Source: Nostoc cf. commune SO-36
GTDB lineage: Bacteria; Cyanobacteriota; Cyanobacteriia; Cyanobacteriales; Nostocaceae
Direction of reading: 5' to 3'
DNA: 35,832 nt
NCBI RefSeq assembly: GCF_023734775.1
Contig: NZ_AP025736.1
Location: 1-35,832, forward strand
Part shown: positions 32,487 to 35,832 of the stretch, one piece after another
How the letters are laid out: the number at the start of each line of letters is the position of its first letter
How positions within the stretch are numbered: position 1 is the stretch's first letter
Notes under the pieces: generated by a model
The model's input: only the letters and a program-made list of their open reading frames with translations
What the model was told of the DNA's origin: nothing
Database searches by the model: none
Translations under genes and position numbers: made by a program

Positions 32487-32524
32487 TGTATTTTCTAGAT
32501 ACAAACCGGAGAAGGGATAGTTGA
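32486..32524 (+). pseudogene. truncated start of a PIN toxin
   Basis: ATG at 32486 overlaps the antitoxin stop as TAATG and reads MYFLDTNRRRDS-stop. MYFLDTN is the start of a VapC PIN domain (compare MYLLDTN at 31497), but no toxin body follows; instead the intergenic spacer to the helicase begins. The toxin was deleted, leaving the antitoxin. Confidence 0.7.
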
Positions 32525-32570
32525 GTTTTTAACGATTGATGTTAACTAAACCTACTCCTTACCCCCACCT

Positions 32571-35500
32571 ATGCTGGAAGCTGCCATTCAAGATATCATC
32601 CGCAAACAACGCCCCTACTACCTACTACAAGGCAACTTCATCAAAGGCGTTGACAATCAATATTGGCTGATATTCAAGCATCGAGACGCTGAAAATCGCC
32701 TGCACAAAGTTATCACTTTTCTGGGACTTGGTGACAAACACGTTGCTTATCGACTGCTGCGGATTGACCCTAAAAGTGCCAAGGTTTTTGAATATACTCT
32801 CCTCAAAGATGGAAATTTACCCAGCCCTACTCTACTTAGAACTAGCAAGCTGAATCTTATTGAAAAATTCCTCAAAAAAGAAAGGTTTTATAAAGAAAAA
32901 TTACTGCTAGTTGGGAGTTTTTTAGAACTTAAAGGTCGCCGTCGGAAATTAAACTTACCTGATGAATTTGATAAATATCATCCTTTTATTTCTAGCATCT
33001 TAGAACGTACCCAAATCTATCGTCGTTCCACTGCCTATTTTGATAGTGGAGTACTAAAGCTATATGAAGAACCACTCCAACAAATTGTCCTAACAGAAGG
33101 TCAAATTCGCCTGTTAATGGACTGGCAGGGTTTTACCAAAAGCACTGATATTGAAGAACTAGAGAAACTACAAGACCCTAATTACCGCGCTGAGTTTACC
33201 CGCCGCACTTTAACTGAATTTCTTCAGGGTTTGGAAGATAGCGCCTTCTCTGGTACTGGAATTATGGCAGAGTTAGTGCGCTTGGGGTTTTTGCAAATCA
33301 AACTGGTGAAGATGAACTCAGGGCGAGGCATCTATCACAAAAAAACTGGCATCCTTACCGACGTTCTAGAAAATCATATCCTGCATGAAGGTTCTGATAA
33401 CTTTACCCGTGCCGCCTATACCAAAAATGCCGAAAGTGTCACATTTCTCTACTCCTGGGATTCGCAATTAGATGCAGAAGAAATTGCCACCAGCATCCAA
33501 CAATTTGATGCCGAGTGGCAACGGGAAGATACCACCTTTGATCTGAGCCAAGAATTTTTACAGCAGGTACTCGCAGAACGGGAACGACGTACCAAACTTC
33601 AACAACCAGTCATTGAGACTATTACCCCTGACAAATTTCCACCAGGGGAAACCACCACTGTGGAAATAACGGGTAAAAATCTAGACAAAATAGAAGATAT
33701 TCAAGTTGCTGATGACGAATTGGTGCAAGTCACCATCGACAGCCAAGAACCAGAACGCATTGTTGGTCAAGTTGAGGTACACCCCGACCACCCACCAACT
33801 AAATTAAATGATTTTCGAGTCAAAACCAGCACAGGTACTTACAACACATCTCCCCAAATACCTGCATCTGTCAGCCAATCTTTAGAAATTCCTGACTACA
33901 GCGAAATCGCTGGCTTCAAGCAAGCTGTAGAAATAATCCTGGCAGGCAACCACGGCACGCCTAATGATTTTTTATATTGGCTGGCACAGCAACGCCCCCG
34001 CCAGTTCCGAGTCGAAGGCAGTGACTTGCTAGACCAACTAGTTAACCAAGATATCTTGTTTGAACATCAAAAATCTGGGGCGCAACACTGCCTACGGGTT
34101 ATGCAAGACTTTGGTATTTCTGTCTGTGCCGATGCGGTGGGCTTGGGTAAGACTCGATTAGCCGCGACTGTTGCCTGTCTTTACCGCGCCTCAAACCCTG
34201 GCACCAAAATCGCCATTATTGCCGCCAAAAAATTGCATGATAACTGGAACCGAGAAATGGCAGAGTTGGGTTTTGATTATGACAAGCGAGACTACGAACT
34301 CTTCAATAAAAACCTCATGAGCCGTAAAGGTAGTGGGTTTACTGAAAATTTGATTCGCTACTATTGTGCGGACTTAATTATTATTGATGAGGCACACGAA
34401 GGCATCCGCAACTACAAAAACCGCATCCACAAAACCTGCTTGCAAGTTCAAGAACAAGATCGCAAATCAGGAAAGCAGCGATACTTTTTACTACTAACCG
34501 CTACCCCGTGGAACAACCGTCGGGAAGATATCTATAACATCCTCTCACCTTTCCTGAGCCGCCCTGAAGGTTTTAGTGAACATGGTTTCCCACCAGAACT
34601 TCTCCACTGGTTCCAAAACCGCGAAATTGGTGTTGAACCGTTTACCGATAACACTGAACTATTTCGCCGCACCTACCGAGAACTGTTTCTCCAGCGCACT
34701 CGGCAGATGCTGCGCGATGCTACCCCTGACCTTAATCTCTACGCCAAACGGGTAGCAGAATGGTTGCCAGTCGAGTTTGAACCCACCACAGAACAAGCAT
34801 TAGACCAAATTTTCACCCAATTTGAAACCAGTCTCTATATCCCCTTTGCTGACCCGATTCGCTACCTTACAGGTAATCCAGAACAGCGTAGTTTGTTGAG
34901 TAACCAGCGACGCTTCTTCCTGCAACGGGCAGAATCGAGTATGTATGCCCTTAACCGCACTATTAAAAGTTTTGGGGATAAGATTCGGCTTCTTCAGCAA
35001 CGCTTAGAAAATGTTGCTCCCGATGCTGACGGTTTAAAAGAATTTCTCCTCATCCACTACGGTTTTCAATCAGAAAAAAAGCAGAAACAAGAGGATTTAT
35101 TTGATTTTTCTGACCGCGAAGACTCGGATGAAGATTATGAAGAAGAAGACGAGGAGGAAGACGAAGAAAATAGTGCTGAACAAGAACAAAAACGCCAACA
35201 ATTGCGACGTTCTATTGATATTGTCACTGAATCGTTACGCCCCGATGCCGCCAAAGCACAACTTATTTATCATAGAATTCTTTCAGATTGTGAGGGCGAT
35301 ATCAAACAATTAGAGCAAATTCAAAACTTGTTAGCTGGTGAATTTGTTATTGACCATAAACGGGAACAAGTCAGCAATAAAGTCAAAGAATTAGTCAGCC
35401 TTGGCCATAAGGTGCTGCTGATTTCTACCTTTAGTGACACAGTGGTTGACTATTACCGTTACATGGCTAAAGATACAACAATTGCAGCCAAAGGTATTGG

Positions 35501-35832
35501 CATGGCTATTGGCTCTACCAAGCGGTATTATCCCAACAATTCAGCCAATAACCCAGTTGTGGTTAATCCCAATAATGCCCTGAAAAGAACTAACCATCAA
35601 ACTAATCTTAAACGTCAACAAATATTTCGCTTATTTGCTCCTGCTGCTAACTGCAAAAACCCAGCAGAACGACCAAAAGCAGATGAAGAACTAGCAGTTA
35701 TTATTGGTTCAGAAACTCTTTCAGTTGGTCAAAATCTCCAAGATGCAGACTATTTAATTAATATTGACCTGCCTTGGAATCCCATGATTTTGGAGCAGCG
35801 CATAGGTCGAATTGACCGACCCAAGCAGCATC
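32571..35832 (+). CDS. PLD-like nuclease plus SNF2-type helicase (3' end outside the window)
   Basis: The frame is open from ATG at 32571 to the end of the window (1087 codons), so it is 3'-incomplete. Residues about 140-285 look like a phospholipase D-type nuclease domain: YRRSTAYFDSGVLK, then the HKD-like HKKTGILTD (His256, Lys258) and GSDNFT (274-279). After an immunoglobulin-like linker (about 345-430) follows a SNF2/helicase core: Walker A VGLGKTRLA with Lys527, DEAH (606-609), TATPWNNR, and at the end ISTFSDTVV, SETLSVGQNLQDADYLINID and QRIGRIDRPKQ (helicase motif VI). An acidic, disordered insert (SDEDYEEEDEEEDEEN) lies at about 855-875. A nuclease joined to a DNA motor, beside a methylase, suggests the restriction half of a defence system. 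Confidence 0.8.
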   Translation, partial: MLEAAIQDIIRKQRPYYLLQGNFIKGVDNQYWLIFKHRDAENRLHKVITFLGLGDKHVAYRLLRIDPKSAKVFEYTLLKDGNLPSPTLLRTSKLNLIEKFLKKERFYKEKLLLVGSFLELKGRRRKLNLPDEFDKYHPFISSILERTQIYRRSTAYFDSGVLKLYEEPLQQIVLTEGQIRLLMDWQGFTKSTDIEELEKLQDPNYRAEFTRRTLTEFLQGLEDSAFSGTGIMAELVRLGFLQIKLVKMNSGRGIYHKKTGILTDVLENHILHEGSDNFTRAAYTKNAESVTFLYSWDSQLDAEEIATSIQQFDAEWQREDTTFDLSQEFLQQVLAERERRTKLQQPVIETITPDKFPPGETTTVEITGKNLDKIEDIQVADDELVQVTIDSQEPERIVGQVEVHPDHPPTKLNDFRVKTSTGTYNTSPQIPASVSQSLEIPDYSEIAGFKQAVEIILAGNHGTPNDFLYWLAQQRPRQFRVEGSDLLDQLVNQDILFEHQKSGAQHCLRVMQDFGISVCADAVGLGKTRLAATVACLYRASNPGTKIAIIAAKKLHDNWNREMAELGFDYDKRDYELFNKNLMSRKGSGFTENLIRYYCADLIIIDEAHEGIRNYKNRIHKTCLQVQEQDRKSGKQRYFLLLTATPWNNRREDIYNILSPFLSRPEGFSEHGFPPELLHWFQNREIGVEPFTDNTELFRRTYRELFLQRTRQMLRDATPDLNLYAKRVAEWLPVEFEPTTEQALDQIFTQFETSLYIPFADPIRYLTGNPEQRSLLSNQRRFFLQRAESSMYALNRTIKSFGDKIRLLQQRLENVAPDADGLKEFLLIHYGFQSEKKQKQEDLFDFSDREDSDEDYEEEDEEEDEENSAEQEQKRQQLRRSIDIVTESLRPDAAKAQLIYHRILSDCEGDIKQLEQIQNLLAGEFVIDHKREQVSNKVKELVSLGHKVLLISTFSDTVVDYYRYMAKDTTIAAKGIGMAIGSTKRYYPNNSANNPVVVNPNNALKRTNHQTNLKRQQIFRLFAPAANCKNPAERPKADEELAVIIGSETLSVGQNLQDADYLINIDLPWNPMILEQRIGRIDRPKQH

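Noticed and set aside
34060..34160. Suspected frameshift in the helicase near a G run
   Set aside because: Re-reading codon by codon shows one frame open from 32571 through the Walker A and on to the end.
35101..35313. 70-codon frame rich in Lys
   Set aside because: It is the out-of-frame reading of the acidic insert of the helicase gene.

Overview
The window looks like part of a plasmid (or plasmid-derived region) of a filamentous Nostoc/Anabaena-type cyanobacterium. Three things support this. The DNA is AT-rich with many HIP1 octamers (GCGATCGC), which is typical of this group. There is a ParA gene with a small partner gene, a primase-polymerase/DUF3987 replication protein and a DnaD-like replication protein. 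The accessory genes (tyrosine recombinases, TPR-CHAT protein, type ISP-like methylase, PIN toxin-antitoxin) are common on such replicons. No rRNA, tRNA, CRISPR array or intact insertion sequence was seen.

Layout. 1-2.7 kb is decayed: a 5'-truncated gene that changes frame, and a tyrosine recombinase broken by at least four frameshifts. 2.7-3.1 kb is a small exported protein. 3.2-7.5 kb is a compact minus-strand operon of small, mostly unrecognised proteins. Several have membrane segments, and the operon ends in a membrane-anchored P-loop ATPase that is frameshifted near its C-terminus. A divergent XRE regulator at 7.6 kb faces it across a promoter that overlaps a palindrome. 8.1-14.8 kb is the replication region: two related small DNA-binding proteins, a DnaD-like protein, a structured 0.9 kb leader, and a prim-pol/DUF3987 Rep whose linkers carry two clusters of an iteron-like motif. 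15.2-17.3 kb is an intact 695-aa tyrosine recombinase, followed by a palindrome cluster.

18.8-25.4 kb is one operon: a TPR membrane protein, an exported FecR-like/TPR protein, and a large TPR-CHAT protease-like protein split in two at a run of eight A. 26-27 kb is the partition module, with inverted repeats on both sides that are candidate parS sites or operators.

27.4 kb to the end is a defence-type island: an XRE regulator, a type ISP-like N6-adenine methylase with no nuclease or helicase of its own, a PIN toxin-antitoxin pair, relics of further toxin-antitoxin genes, and a PLD-nuclease/SNF2-helicase protein that runs off the window. The methylase and the PLD-helicase together hold the parts of a type ISP enzyme, so a split modification-restriction system is the most attractive reading.

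A caution covers the whole window. At least six loci show frame changes, some at homopolymers. Either the replicon is decaying, or it uses recoding at some sites, or the assembly carries indel errors. Sequence alone cannot decide.
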